Assembly: GCA_035937595.1 (NCBI GenBank)
Contig: DASZHS010000045.1
Span: 36,709 to 100,708, forward strand
From: Palsa-459 sp035937595
GTDB taxonomy: Bacteria; Actinomycetota; Acidimicrobiia; Acidimicrobiales; RAAP-2
Direction: 5' to 3'
DNA: 64,000 nt
A model generated the notes under the pieces. It was not told where the DNA came from. It made no database searches and saw nothing but the letters and a program-made list of their open reading frames with translations. Both the position numbers and the translations under genes were made by a program. The number at the start of each line of letters is the position of its first letter. The first letter of the stretch is position 1. Positions 32,657-40,689 of this stretch are shown piece by piece.

Positions 32657-33490
32657 TCAGCTGCGGAACGACGCGTCCCAGGCAGAGGTGCCGGTCCGGT
32701 ACGTGCCCGACACGCGTCGGTGCGTCCGCTCGCCGGTGCTCGGCAGCTGTGGCCGCGCGTGCTGGAGTGCGACGTTGTTCCAGATCACGAGGTCCCCGAC
32801 CTGCCACTGGTGCGTGTAGAGGTTCGTTGGCGCATAGAGATAGGTGTGCAGCTCGGAACGGAGCGCCTCGCTCTCGTCGCGGTCCCAGCCGACGAGCTTG
32901 TCGAAGAAGAGCGAGTCGACGACGAGCGAGGTCTGCCGGCTGACCGGGTCGTCGTACAGCACCGACTGGGTCGCCCGGGGCGCCTCGGGGGAGGCCGTCT
33001 CCTCCGAGTAGCGCTTGTCGCCGCCGGTGAAGTCGATCAGGAAGAGCCCCTGTTGGCCGTGCACCCTCGCGCGCAGGTCGTCGGGGAGGTCCGCCGCCGC
33101 GCCGACGCCCGAGGCGAAGACCGTGGGCGCGGGCTCGTCGGGGAGCACCATGGCGAAGAGCGAGATCGAGTTGATCGGCTGGTCCTTCCACATGAGGTCG
33201 GAGTGGAAGAGGTAGGCGTTGTGCTGGCCGTCGTTGGGGGCGACGGCGAGCTTGTTCGAGAGGAACCCGAAGCGATCGCCGTTGGTCCACTCGTCGGGCA
33301 CCAGCTCGAGCGCCTCGACGAGGCGGATCTGGTCCTCGGCGGCGAGCACGGGGTCGCGGAACAGGAGGAGGTGGAACGTGCGGAACGCCTCGCGCAGCTC
33401 CTCGACGTCCTCGGGCGCCTCGGTCCATGGCCCGCTGAGGTCCAGGTCGACCTCGGCGCCGATTCGCCCGTCCAGCGGCATGATCTTCAT
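32657..33490 (-). CDS. TauD/TfdA-family Fe(II)/2-oxoglutarate dioxygenase
   Basis: A 277-residue double-stranded beta-helix dioxygenase. Facial-triad ligands are His96 and Asp98 in YLFHSDLMWK and a distal His near residue 244 in NNVALQHARPQ. The 2-oxoglutarate-binding Arg follows in RRVSGTYR. The N-terminus (MKIMPLDGRIGAEVDLDLSG) is typical of the TauD family. It hydroxylates or cleaves an ether, sulfonate or carboxylate substrate with O2 and 2-oxoglutarate. The ATG at 33490 is chosen for the conserved start and a GGGGAGG site upstream; the frame could be extended to 33541, into motif copy 6. It leads the minus transcript after motif copy 6. Confidence 0.9.
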   Translation of the reverse strand: MKIMPLDGRIGAEVDLDLSGPWTEAPEDVEELREAFRTFHLLLFRDPVLAAEDQIRLVEALELVPDEWTNGDRFGFLSNKLAVAPNDGQHNAYLFHSDLMWKDQPINSISLFAMVLPDEPAPTVFASGVGAAADLPDDLRARVHGQQGLFLIDFTGGDKRYSEETASPEAPRATQSVLYDDPVSRQTSLVVDSLFFDKLVGWDRDESEALRSELHTYLYAPTNLYTHQWQVGDLVIWNNVALQHARPQLPSTGERTHRRVSGTYRTGTSAWDASFRS

Positions 33491-33536
33491 CGCACCGGCC
33501 TCCCCTGGACGCCGACCGGCGCCCAGGACCCACGAT

Positions 33537-33550
33537 CTCACATTGTGGTT
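33537..33550 (+). promoter_or_regulatory. Island motif copy 6 (CTCACATTGTGGTT)
   Basis: CTCACATTGTGGTT, with inner palindrome CACATTGTG, lies 47 bp upstream of the TauD start. On the minus strand a GTGATA element lies 12 bp before CCACAATGTGAGA. The same arrangement (GTGATA, 15 bp, CCACATTGTAGAGA) is seen at copy 7. Confidence 0.55.
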
Positions 33551-33632
33551 ATCATGTCCATATCACACTGCCCCCGCGCCTGCGGGTGTCCCTCCCGTGG
33601 CCGGGGCAGGCAGTCCCGCTCCTCGCCGCACC

Positions 33633-34343
33633 TCATCCGGCGAGGAGCGGGACACACCCGTGGACGAAGGCCGCGAAGCCGCCGGGATGGGTCCGATGCG
33701 CGCGGTGGCCGGCGCCGGCGACGACGCGCGGCTCGCGGCCGTAGTGGCGGGCGACGATGCCGGCGTCGCGCGCCGAGTAGCCGTCGCTCATCTCGCCGCG
33801 GCCGGTCGTGACGGGCGGGATCGCGGCCTGCCAGTCGAACGGTGCCGCGAGCGCGTCGAGCACCTGGCGCCGACAGGCGTCCCACGCCACCACCAGGCGA
33901 TCGGCGCTCGCCGCGTCGCGGCCGGCGCTCGCCTCGTCGCGCGCCGCGTCGACGTTGCCGTCCACCTCCGCGAGCATCGCGGTGCGCTCCTCGTCGGACC
34001 ACCAGGCACCCCAGGGGACCGCCGTCTCGTAGAGCCCAAGCCCGTCCACGAGGTCCGGGCGGCGCAGCGACGCGAGGAGCGCGACGAGGCCGCCGAGGCT
34101 GTGGCCCACGACGGTGGACGGTCGCCCGTCGAGTCGGACCACGAGCTCGTCGGCGTCCTCGGCGAGCGACGCCGTGCCCTCGCGCCAACGCTCGCCGTGG
34201 CCTCGCCGGTCGTAGGTGACGACGTCCACGTCGCCGAGGTACGCCACGACCTCGTCGAAGCCGCGCGCCCGCTCGACGGCGCCGTGGACGAGCACCACGC
34301 GCGGCCGGCCGCGCGGGTGGCCCGACGAGCGCGCCGTCGTCAC
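33633..34343 (-). CDS. Alpha/beta-hydrolase
   Basis: A 236-residue alpha/beta-hydrolase. The oxyanion segment is VVLVHGAVERARGF, the nucleophile elbow is VVGHSLGGLVALLA (Ser near residue 80), an acid follows in the SARDAGIVARHYG region, and the catalytic His lies in VVAGAGHRAHRTHPGG. It probably hydrolyses an ester, lactone or C-C bond. The GTG at 34343 overlaps the stop of the dienelactone-hydrolase gene. It is the last gene of the operon ADP-forming ligase - DLH - hydrolase, transcribed towards motif copy 6. Confidence 0.85.
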   Translation of the reverse strand: MTTARSSGHPRGRPRVVLVHGAVERARGFDEVVAYLGDVDVVTYDRRGHGERWREGTASLAEDADELVVRLDGRPSTVVGHSLGGLVALLASLRRPDLVDGLGLYETAVPWGAWWSDEERTAMLAEVDGNVDAARDEASAGRDAASADRLVVAWDACRRQVLDALAAPFDWQAAIPPVTTGRGEMSDGYSARDAGIVARHYGREPRVVAGAGHRAHRTHPGGFAAFVHGCVPLLAG

Positions 34344-35056
34344 ACGAGCTGCCGGGTCAGCCAGTCCGTCGCGCGCACGAAGGCGTCCTCGGACGCGGCC
34401 GCGTCGAACGTCGACCGCGCGTCGCAGTTGAACCCGTGGCCTGCCTCGGCGTAGCGGACGATCTCGACCGGGACGCGCGCCGAGGCGAGGGCGGCGCGGA
34501 GCGATTCCACGTCCTCGACGGGGATCGAGCGATCGAGGTCGCCGAAGAGCCCGAGCCACGGCGTGGCGAGCTGGTCCACCTCGTCGAGCAGGGGCGGGAG
34601 CGCAGGGAACGCGCCCTGGTCGACGATGCCCCCGCCGTAGTAGGAGATCGCCGCGCCGAGCGTGCGGCGCAGGGCCGCGAGGAACGCGAACCGCCCGCCG
34701 ATGCAGAACCCGACGACCGCCACCTTGGAGGGTGGGATGCCGTCTGCGCCCAGGTGGGCGATGGCCGCGTCGAGGTCGCGGAGGAAGCCGTCGTCATCGA
34801 GGCCCTGGGAGAGCGCCATCGCCTGGCGGAAGTCGTCGTACGGCGCGACGCCCTTGCCCGATCGGTGGAAGACGTCGACGGAGAGCCCGACGTACCCCTC
34901 GGCGGCGAAGCGTCTCGCGACGTCCTCGATGTGCCGGTTGACGCCGAAGGCCTCCGGAATCACGATGACCGCGCCGAGCGGCTCGCCGGGGGGCGTCGCC
35001 TGGTAGGCGCGGGCGGGCCCATCGGCCGTGTCGAGCTGGACGTCGCTGGTCTGCAC
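34340..35056 (-). CDS. Dienelactone hydrolase family protein
   Basis: A 238-residue DLH-fold protein with catalytic Cys118 in VAVVGFCIGGRFAF, the conserved Glu in IVIPEAFGVN (residues 33-40), an acid in LGLFGDLDRSI and His in AEAGHGFN. DLH enzymes hydrolyse unsaturated lactones such as dienelactone formed in aromatic ring cleavage. Related proteins act on other lactones and esters. The GTG start at 35056 follows GAAGGGAGA. It overlaps the alpha/beta-hydrolase start by GTGA and follows the ADP-forming ligase by 30 bp. Confidence 0.9.
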   Translation of the reverse strand: MQTSDVQLDTADGPARAYQATPPGEPLGAVIVIPEAFGVNRHIEDVARRFAAEGYVGLSVDVFHRSGKGVAPYDDFRQAMALSQGLDDDGFLRDLDAAIAHLGADGIPPSKVAVVGFCIGGRFAFLAALRRTLGAAISYYGGGIVDQGAFPALPPLLDEVDQLATPWLGLFGDLDRSIPVEDVESLRAALASARVPVEIVRYAEAGHGFNCDARSTFDAAASEDAFVRATDWLTRQLV

Positions 35057-35086
35057 GTGTCTCCCTTCGCCGAGGCGACCCGGGGG

Positions 35087-37276
35087 TCAGCCGTTGTTGG
35101 TGTCGAGCTCGGTGCGCGGTGATTCCACGAAGCAGGTGCCGTCGACGGCCACGAACCCGGTGTCGGTCTGGATCAGCGGGTTGACGTCGAACGTCCGGAG
35201 CCAGCCGCGAGCGCCCGCGGCGAGGTCGCCGGCGCGGACGAGGAGCTCGGCGAGCGTCGCGCGGTCCCATGGCGGGCTGCCGCGGAAGCCGTCGGCGACC
35301 CCGAGGTCGTCGAACTCGGCGATCATCTCGGCGGCGTCGACGGTGCCGAACGGGGCGAGTCGCCCGCTCACGCGGCGCAGGACCTCGACGAAGACGCCAC
35401 CGAGGCCGAAGGCGACGACGGGACCGAGCTCCGAGGCACCGGAGAGCCCCAAGAAGACCTCGCCGTGGCCGCGGAGCTGTGGCTGGACGACGACGGTCGC
35501 GGGCAGCGCGCTCGACTCGGCCAGGGCACGCAGGTGCGCCACGGCCTCGCCCAGCCCCGACGGGTCCACGCCCAGCAGGACCGCACCGTGCTCGGTGCGG
35601 TGCGCGACGTCGCCGAGCTTGACGACGAGGGGTCCTGCGAGCGTGGTGGAGGGCGCCACGTCGTCGCGGCCGATGACCTCGAAGGGGGCGACCTCGATCC
35701 CTGCCCCCGCGAGCAGCGCCATCGCGTCGGCGAAGCTGAGCATCGACTCGCCGCCGCCGCCGCCGACGAGCGTGGTGCCCGGGCGCTCGACGCGCCGCAC
35801 CGAGGAGGGCGCGCGGACCGCCGCGTCCCGGCGACGCCGCGCGAACCTCGACATCGACTGCAGGCCGCGCAGCGTCCCGCGCAGCCCGTTGCCGATCGCG
35901 ATGCCGAAGTCGCGCTGGTACTCCTCCATCCATCCGCCGGCCTGACCGGCGAGCGGGGAGAGGAGGAACGGCTTGTCGGAGTCTGCGGACGCCGCCGCGA
36001 AGCGGTCGCTGAAGCGCCGGTTCCTCGTGTCCCAGGGCGCGAACTGGCTGAGGAAGATCAGCGCGTCGAGCTCGGGGCGGCCCGCATAGGTCGTGACCAG
36101 CTGGTCCCAGATGTCCAGGTTGCTGAGGATCGCGCCGGTCGCGTCCAGCGGGTTGGAGCAGCGCAGGCTCGGGATCAGCCCCTGCACCCATGCGGTGAGC
36201 GCAGGGATCTCGGGGACGTCGATCGACTCGGCCTCTGCGAGGTCGGCGGTCATCGTCGCGAACCCCCCGGTGCCCGTGAGGACCCCGAGCCCCCGCAGCT
36301 CGGACCACTTCGCTGCCGGGAGCTGCTCGAGGAACTGCAGGCGGTCGACGAGCTCGTCGACCTCGAGGGCCGTGTCGATCCCCGCCTGGCGGAACGCCAC
36401 GTCGTAGACCCACGCGTCGCCGATCACCGTGCCGGTGTGCGACTGGGTCATCCTCCTGCCGCGCGCGGAGCGGCCGAGCTTGAGCGCGATGATCGGCTTG
36501 CCGGCTCGCAGCGCGCGCGCCGCGGCCGCGAAGAAGGCCTCGGGTCGGCGGACCTTCTCGAGGGCGAGGGCGATGATCCTCGTCGCAGGGTCATCGACGA
36601 GGTGGTCGAGGTAGTCCGCCATGTCCGTCACGGCCTCGTTGCCCGCCGAGATCAGCAGGTTGAAGCCCACGCCGCCGACGCGCCACGCGCTCGCCGCCAC
36701 CGCCTCGAGCAGCGCCCCGCTGTGCGCGACGACCGACACGCCGCCTTTGCGGCGGTCGAAGCGCGGGAGGAACGTGAGCTCGTGGCCGCGCTGGATGTCG
36801 AGGTAGCCGACGCCGTTCGGACCGACCACCGGGAAGTTGCCGCGGCGCGCGGCACGGACGAGGCGTTCCTGCAGCGCCACGCCCTCGCCGCCGACCTCGG
36901 CGAACCCGCTCGCGACCACCACGAGGCCGCCGGACCCCGTGTCGGCGACGTCCTCGGCGAGCGCGACGGTGCCCGACGCCGACAGCAGGCTGAACACGGC
37001 GTCGACGGGCCGGCCGATCCTCGAGAGGCTGGGGAACGTCTTGTGGCCGAAGACCGTGTCGTACTTCGGGTTCACGACGAACGCCTCGACGTCGCGCTCG
37101 AAGATCGAGGCAACGGTCTCGGCGAGCGTCGAGGTGTCCGACGCGCCGACGACCGCGACCGAGCGAGGCCGCAGCAGCCGGTCGAGGGTCGCGCGCTCGC
37201 CCCGTGCCTCGGCGTCGTCGACGTCCGAGACGGCGCGGTCGTCGCGTGCGGTGGGGGTGGTCTGCGAGCCGGCCAT
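35087..37276 (-). CDS. ADP-forming acyl-CoA synthetase (CoA-binding plus ATP-grasp)
   Basis: A 729-residue protein with the full domain order of the NDP-forming acyl-CoA synthetase family. It has a CoA-binding domain (LLRPRSVAVVGASD, residues about 35-160), a succinyl-CoA-ligase-like domain with GPNGVGYLD, VVAHSGALLEAV and the phospho-histidine region RMTQSHTGTVIGDAW near residue 285, and a C-terminal ATP-grasp domain (about 510-729; LAGPLVVKLGDVAHRTEHGAV, GLGGVFVEVL, TFDVNPLI). It makes acyl-CoA reversibly with ATP, giving ADP and phosphate. It is the fourth CoA-activating enzyme of the island. The N-terminal 30 residues are poorly conserved. It lies 12 bp after the enoyl-CoA hydratase gene. 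Confidence 0.88.
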   Translation of the reverse strand: MAGSQTTPTARDDRAVSDVDDAEARGERATLDRLLRPRSVAVVGASDTSTLAETVASIFERDVEAFVVNPKYDTVFGHKTFPSLSRIGRPVDAVFSLLSASGTVALAEDVADTGSGGLVVVASGFAEVGGEGVALQERLVRAARRGNFPVVGPNGVGYLDIQRGHELTFLPRFDRRKGGVSVVAHSGALLEAVAASAWRVGGVGFNLLISAGNEAVTDMADYLDHLVDDPATRIIALALEKVRRPEAFFAAAARALRAGKPIIALKLGRSARGRRMTQSHTGTVIGDAWVYDVAFRQAGIDTALEVDELVDRLQFLEQLPAAKWSELRGLGVLTGTGGFATMTADLAEAESIDVPEIPALTAWVQGLIPSLRCSNPLDATGAILSNLDIWDQLVTTYAGRPELDALIFLSQFAPWDTRNRRFSDRFAAASADSDKPFLLSPLAGQAGGWMEEYQRDFGIAIGNGLRGTLRGLQSMSRFARRRRDAAVRAPSSVRRVERPGTTLVGGGGGESMLSFADAMALLAGAGIEVAPFEVIGRDDVAPSTTLAGPLVVKLGDVAHRTEHGAVLLGVDPSGLGEAVAHLRALAESSALPATVVVQPQLRGHGEVFLGLSGASELGPVVAFGLGGVFVEVLRRVSGRLAPFGTVDAAEMIAEFDDLGVADGFRGSPPWDRATLAELLVRAGDLAAGARGWLRTFDVNPLIQTDTGFVAVDGTCFVESPRTELDTNNG

Positions 37277-37288
37277 GTCCTCGGCGCC

Positions 37289-38230
37289 TCAGCGGTCGGG
37301 GCTCGCGTCGCCGGGCGTGTCGCGCCGCGCGGGGGCGACGGGTGGCGCGTCCCGCCAGCTCGGGACGCCGAGCGCGGGGGTGCCGACCGGCGTGCCGTCC
37401 TCGTTGAGGAACATCCAGTGGGCGTGGTTGACCTGGTGGAGCGTGAACGCGGCGTTCAGGGCGTTGGTGAAGCCCATGATGTCGACGGCCTGGTTGACGG
37501 CCTCCTTCACGAGCAGGGCCGTCATCGTGGGCACGCGCGCGATGCGCAGCGCCCACCGCTCGGTGAGCTCCGCGAGCCGGTCGGCGGGGAAGACCTTGCT
37601 CACCATGCCCAGCTGGTGCGCCTCCTCGGCCGACATCGAGTCGCCCGTGAGCAGCAGCTCCTTGGCCTTGCGCGGGCCGAACTCCCAGGGGTGCCCGAAG
37701 TACTCGACGCCGCACATCCCGAGCCGGGTGCCCACGACGTCGGCGAACGTCGTGCCCTCCGCCGCGACGATGAGGTCACAGGCCCACATGAGCATCAGGC
37801 CCGCGGCGAACACCGGGCCGTGCACCTGGGCGATCGTGATCTTGCGCAGCGAGCGCCACCGTCGAGTGTTCTCAAAGAAGTAGTGCCACTCCTGGAGCAT
37901 CCTCGCCTCGACGCCCTCGCGCGATCCGCCGTTGGTGCGACGGGTCACGTGCTGGTTCGGCCCGGGGTCGCGCTCCTCGAGGTGCTCCTTCGAGCCCATG
38001 TCGTGACCGGAGGAGAACATGGTGCCCACGCCGCTCAGGATCACGACGCAGACCGCGTCGTCGGACTCGGCCCGGTGAAACGCGTCGTCGAGCTCGACGA
38101 GCAGCGGTCGGTGCTGCGCGTTGCGCACCGCCGGTCGGTTGAGCTCGATCCTCGCGAGGGTCCCCTCGTGCAGCGTCGAGTAGACGACGTGCTCGTAGCC
38201 GCCGTCGGTCGCCGTCGTCCCGTCGCTCAT
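37289..38230 (-). CDS. Enoyl-CoA hydratase/isomerase family protein
   Basis: A 313-residue crotonase-fold protein. ARIELNRPAVRNAQ and VVILSGVGTMFSSGHDMGS form the first half of the oxyanion hole, and ITIAQVHGPVFAAGLMLMWACDLIVAAEGTTF the second (usual ADF..P..G). It is longer than the usual 260 residues, with a His/Trp-rich insertion (EARMLQEWHYFFENTRRW) and a Pro-rich C-terminus. It probably acts as a hydratase, isomerase or retro-Claisen-like hydrolase on an enoyl-CoA. The ATG at 38230 follows a GGGAGG-containing leader. Confidence 0.87.
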   Translation of the reverse strand: MSDGTTATDGGYEHVVYSTLHEGTLARIELNRPAVRNAQHRPLLVELDDAFHRAESDDAVCVVILSGVGTMFSSGHDMGSKEHLEERDPGPNQHVTRRTNGGSREGVEARMLQEWHYFFENTRRWRSLRKITIAQVHGPVFAAGLMLMWACDLIVAAEGTTFADVVGTRLGMCGVEYFGHPWEFGPRKAKELLLTGDSMSAEEAHQLGMVSKVFPADRLAELTERWALRIARVPTMTALLVKEAVNQAVDIMGFTNALNAAFTLHQVNHAHWMFLNEDGTPVGTPALGVPSWRDAPPVAPARRDTPGDASPDR

Positions 38231-38378
38231 CTCGCGCCTCCCTCGCCCGACGTCGACGCGATCGTCGAAGGGCCGCAGGTCGCGGCGCACGCTTCGTCGA
38301 GCTCGCCGGCGACGCTAGCCATGCGTCCCTGGTCGACGGCGGGCGCAGCGTCTCGCGCGAGGCGAGGTGCGCCGCCGC

Positions 38379-39407
38379 TCACCCGGCGCCGAACCACTCG
38401 CCGACGGGCGCGGGCAGTGTCTCGAATCGGTGCTGCGCCGGCTCGAGCAGCGTCGGTGCGGCGGCGTGCTCGCCGCCGAGCATGTACTCGAGCATGTGGG
38501 CCCGCCGCGCGAACAGACCGGCGTCGTGCTCGACGGTGAAGCCGATCGCCCCGTGGTTCTGGACGTTGTCCGCGGTGTTGAGCTTGGCGGCGCGGGTGGC
38601 GATCGTCTTCGCCGCGGCCGCCTGGAATGCCGCGTCCTCCGTCCGGCTCTCCACGTGGTAGCCGGCGAAGAGCGTCTGGGCACGGGCTGCGTGCACGCGG
38701 ATCGCCATGTCCGCGCATCGGTGCTTGACGGCCTGGAACGTGCCGATGGGCTTGTCGAACTGGGTCCGGACCTTCGCGTACTCGACGGACATGTCGAGGA
38801 CCGCCTGGGCCACGCCGAGCTCCATCGCCGAGACGAGCAGCTGCGCGCGCGCGAAGAGCAGGGGGTCCTCGAGCCGGGCCACGACACGTCCGACCGACGC
38901 GCGCGCGAGCCGCACGGAGGGGTCGACGCTCGGCGCCTCGTCGAGCCCGTCCACCTCGCACAGCTCGCACGCCGATCCCGTGAACCGCACGACGAGGCCG
39001 TGGGGCTCGGCGTCGAGCACGAACTGCCCGACCTCGAGGCCCGCCCGGCGGCGGCCGTCGAACAGCGCCTCGGCGACCTCGTGGGCGCCACCGGCAGCGG
39101 CCACCCACGCCCCGACGACGGTCGACGCGTACGGCCCGGGCGCGAGGTGCCGCCCGAGCTCGGTGAACAGGAGCACCTCTTCCAGTGGGCCGCACCCGAC
39201 GCCGCCGAGCGACGACGGCACCCCGAGGGCGAACCAGCCGAGCCCTGCGCACTGCTGCCACACCGTCGCGTCGACCGCGAGCGGTGTCGTGCCGGACGCC
39301 GCGGCGTCGGCGAGCTCGCGCAGGCGGGGGAGCGGCAGCTGCTGGCCGAGCAGCTTCGCGGCGACCGTGCCGACGTCGAGCTGCTCGCTCGTGAGGACGA
39401 ACTTCAT
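38379..39407 (-). CDS. Acyl-CoA dehydrogenase, second (degenerate) subunit
   Basis: A 342-residue protein of the acyl-CoA dehydrogenase fold, with an N-terminal helical domain (FVLTSEQLDVGTVAAKLL), LGVPSSLGGVGCGPLEEVLLFTELGRH, a shortened beta-domain, and the C-terminal helical bundle YAKVRTQFDKPIGTFQAVKHRCADMAI. The C-terminal FAD/catalytic region differs from canonical enzymes (GAIGFTVEHDAG, RRAHMLEYMLGG). This fits the shorter partner of heterotetrameric alpha2beta2 enzymes such as ChsE1/ChsE2. It overlaps the start region with the stop of its partner by ATGA, so a 1:1 complex is likely. Confidence 0.87.
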   Translation of the reverse strand: MKFVLTSEQLDVGTVAAKLLGQQLPLPRLRELADAAASGTTPLAVDATVWQQCAGLGWFALGVPSSLGGVGCGPLEEVLLFTELGRHLAPGPYASTVVGAWVAAAGGAHEVAEALFDGRRRAGLEVGQFVLDAEPHGLVVRFTGSACELCEVDGLDEAPSVDPSVRLARASVGRVVARLEDPLLFARAQLLVSAMELGVAQAVLDMSVEYAKVRTQFDKPIGTFQAVKHRCADMAIRVHAARAQTLFAGYHVESRTEDAAFQAAAAKTIATRAAKLNTADNVQNHGAIGFTVEHDAGLFARRAHMLEYMLGGEHAAAPTLLEPAQHRFETLPAPVGEWFGAG

Positions 39408-40543
39408 CGCGGGAGCCCCAGTGCGCGCTCGCCGATGATGTTCTTCTGGATGTCCTTTGTGCCCCCGGCGATGCCCGCCGAGAACTGCGTGAGCCAGTAC
39501 TCGCTCCACGTCCCGAGCTCGAGGGACGCCGGTCCCAGCACGTCGATCGCGAGCCGACCGACCTTGTGCTGGAGCTCCCCCCAGAACGTGCGGACGGCCG
39601 TCGTCATGGGCGACGGCGCGTGGGCGCCGCTCGTCGACTCGGCGACGCTCAGGTACGTCATCGACCGCAGGGCCGCGCCCTCGGCCCGCACCGCCGCGAG
39701 GCGGGCGGCGAGCTCGTCGTTCTTGAGCAGGTGCTTGTCCTTCGCGAGCTCGACCAGCCTGTCGATGTCGCGGAGCGTGCCGAGCTGGTAGTCGAGCGCG
39801 GCGGGTCCACGCTCGATCGCGAGCGTGGACATCGCCACGCTCCACCCGTTGTTGAGCTCGTCGACGACGTTCTCGACCGGGATCCGGACGTCCTCGTAGA
39901 AGATCTCCGAGAAGTGCGCACCGCCGTCGATCGTCCGGATGGGCCGCACGTCGATCCCCGGCGAGTGCATGTCGCAGATCACCCAGGTGATGCCCTTGTG
40001 CTTCGGGGCGGCCGGGTCGGTGCGGACGAGCAGCTCCTGGTAGTCGGCCAGGTGGGCGTAGCTCGTCCAGACCTTCTGGCCGTTCACGACCAGGGTGTCG
40101 CCGTCGAGCTCGGCGCGGCACTTGAGCGAGGCGAGATCCGAGCCGCTCTCGGGCTCGGAGAACCCCTGGCACCACGGCGTCTCTCCGCGCAGGATCGGCG
40201 GCAGGTACTGGGACTTCTGCACCTCGCTCCCGCGAGCGATGAGCGTGGGGCCGGCGTGCGCCAGGGCGACGACGAAGCAGCTGTGGCCGACGGGGAGGCC
40301 CGACTGGACGTACTCCTCGAACCAGATGATCTGCTCGAGGAAGCTCAGCCCCCGGCCCCCGTACTCGACGGGCCAGTCGATCCCGGCCCAGCCGCAGTCG
40401 AACTGGCGGCGCTGCCACGCCGAGCTCCACTCGCGCATCTCGACGGTGTCGAGCGGCGGCGGCTCGCCGGGGTCGTTCTCGCGCAGCCACGTCCGGATCT
40501 CGTCGCGGAAGGCGCGGAGGTCGGTCGGGCTGTCGACGTCCAT
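39404..40543 (-). CDS. Acyl-CoA dehydrogenase, main subunit
   Basis: A 379-residue acyl-CoA dehydrogenase with WPVEYGGRGLSFLEQIIWFEEY, the FAD/substrate loop WCQGFSEPESGSDLASLKC, VNGQKVWTSYAHLADYQ, NNGWSVAMSTLAIERGPAA and the C-terminal GIAGGTKDIQKNIIGERALGLPR. It introduces a double bond into an acyl-CoA using FAD. This form is common in actinobacterial sterol and terpenoid catabolism, where it pairs with a shorter subunit. It is the first gene of its operon, 26 bp downstream of motif copy 7. Confidence 0.92.
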   Translation of the reverse strand: MDVDSPTDLRAFRDEIRTWLRENDPGEPPPLDTVEMREWSSAWQRRQFDCGWAGIDWPVEYGGRGLSFLEQIIWFEEYVQSGLPVGHSCFVVALAHAGPTLIARGSEVQKSQYLPPILRGETPWCQGFSEPESGSDLASLKCRAELDGDTLVVNGQKVWTSYAHLADYQELLVRTDPAAPKHKGITWVICDMHSPGIDVRPIRTIDGGAHFSEIFYEDVRIPVENVVDELNNGWSVAMSTLAIERGPAALDYQLGTLRDIDRLVELAKDKHLLKNDELAARLAAVRAEGAALRSMTYLSVAESTSGAHAPSPMTTAVRTFWGELQHKVGRLAIDVLGPASLELGTWSEYWLTQFSAGIAGGTKDIQKNIIGERALGLPR

Positions 40544-40568
40544 GCGCTCCCCCCTCGTGGTCCTCGTC

Positions 40569-40582
40569 TCTACAATGTGGAG
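40569..40582 (+). promoter_or_regulatory. Island motif copy 7 (TCTACAATGTGGAG)
   Basis: TCTACAATGTGGAG lies 26 bp upstream of the acyl-CoA dehydrogenase start. On the minus strand it reads CTCCACATTGTAGA, preceded by a GTGATA element as at copy 6. Confidence 0.6.
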
Positions 40583-40689
40583 TAGACTTTCAGATTATCA
40601 CGGCGCTCTCTGCCAGGTCCCGGGGGGATCGGTCGCCCGCCGGCGATGCGGACGCGCCGTGCGCGCGTGCCGGCCGGTCGGCGTCGCAC

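Noticed and set aside
35465..38539. A 1024-codon plus-strand open frame
   Set aside because: Antisense to the ADP-forming ligase and enoyl-CoA hydratase genes, with shadow-type composition.
3775..40582. Reading the shared island motif simply as sigma-A -10 boxes (TACAAT)
   Set aside because: Only two copies contain TACAAT. The strongest conservation is in TGTGG, outside a -10, and in copies 6 and 7 the TACAAT-like strand faces away from the gene served. It remains the main alternative explanation.
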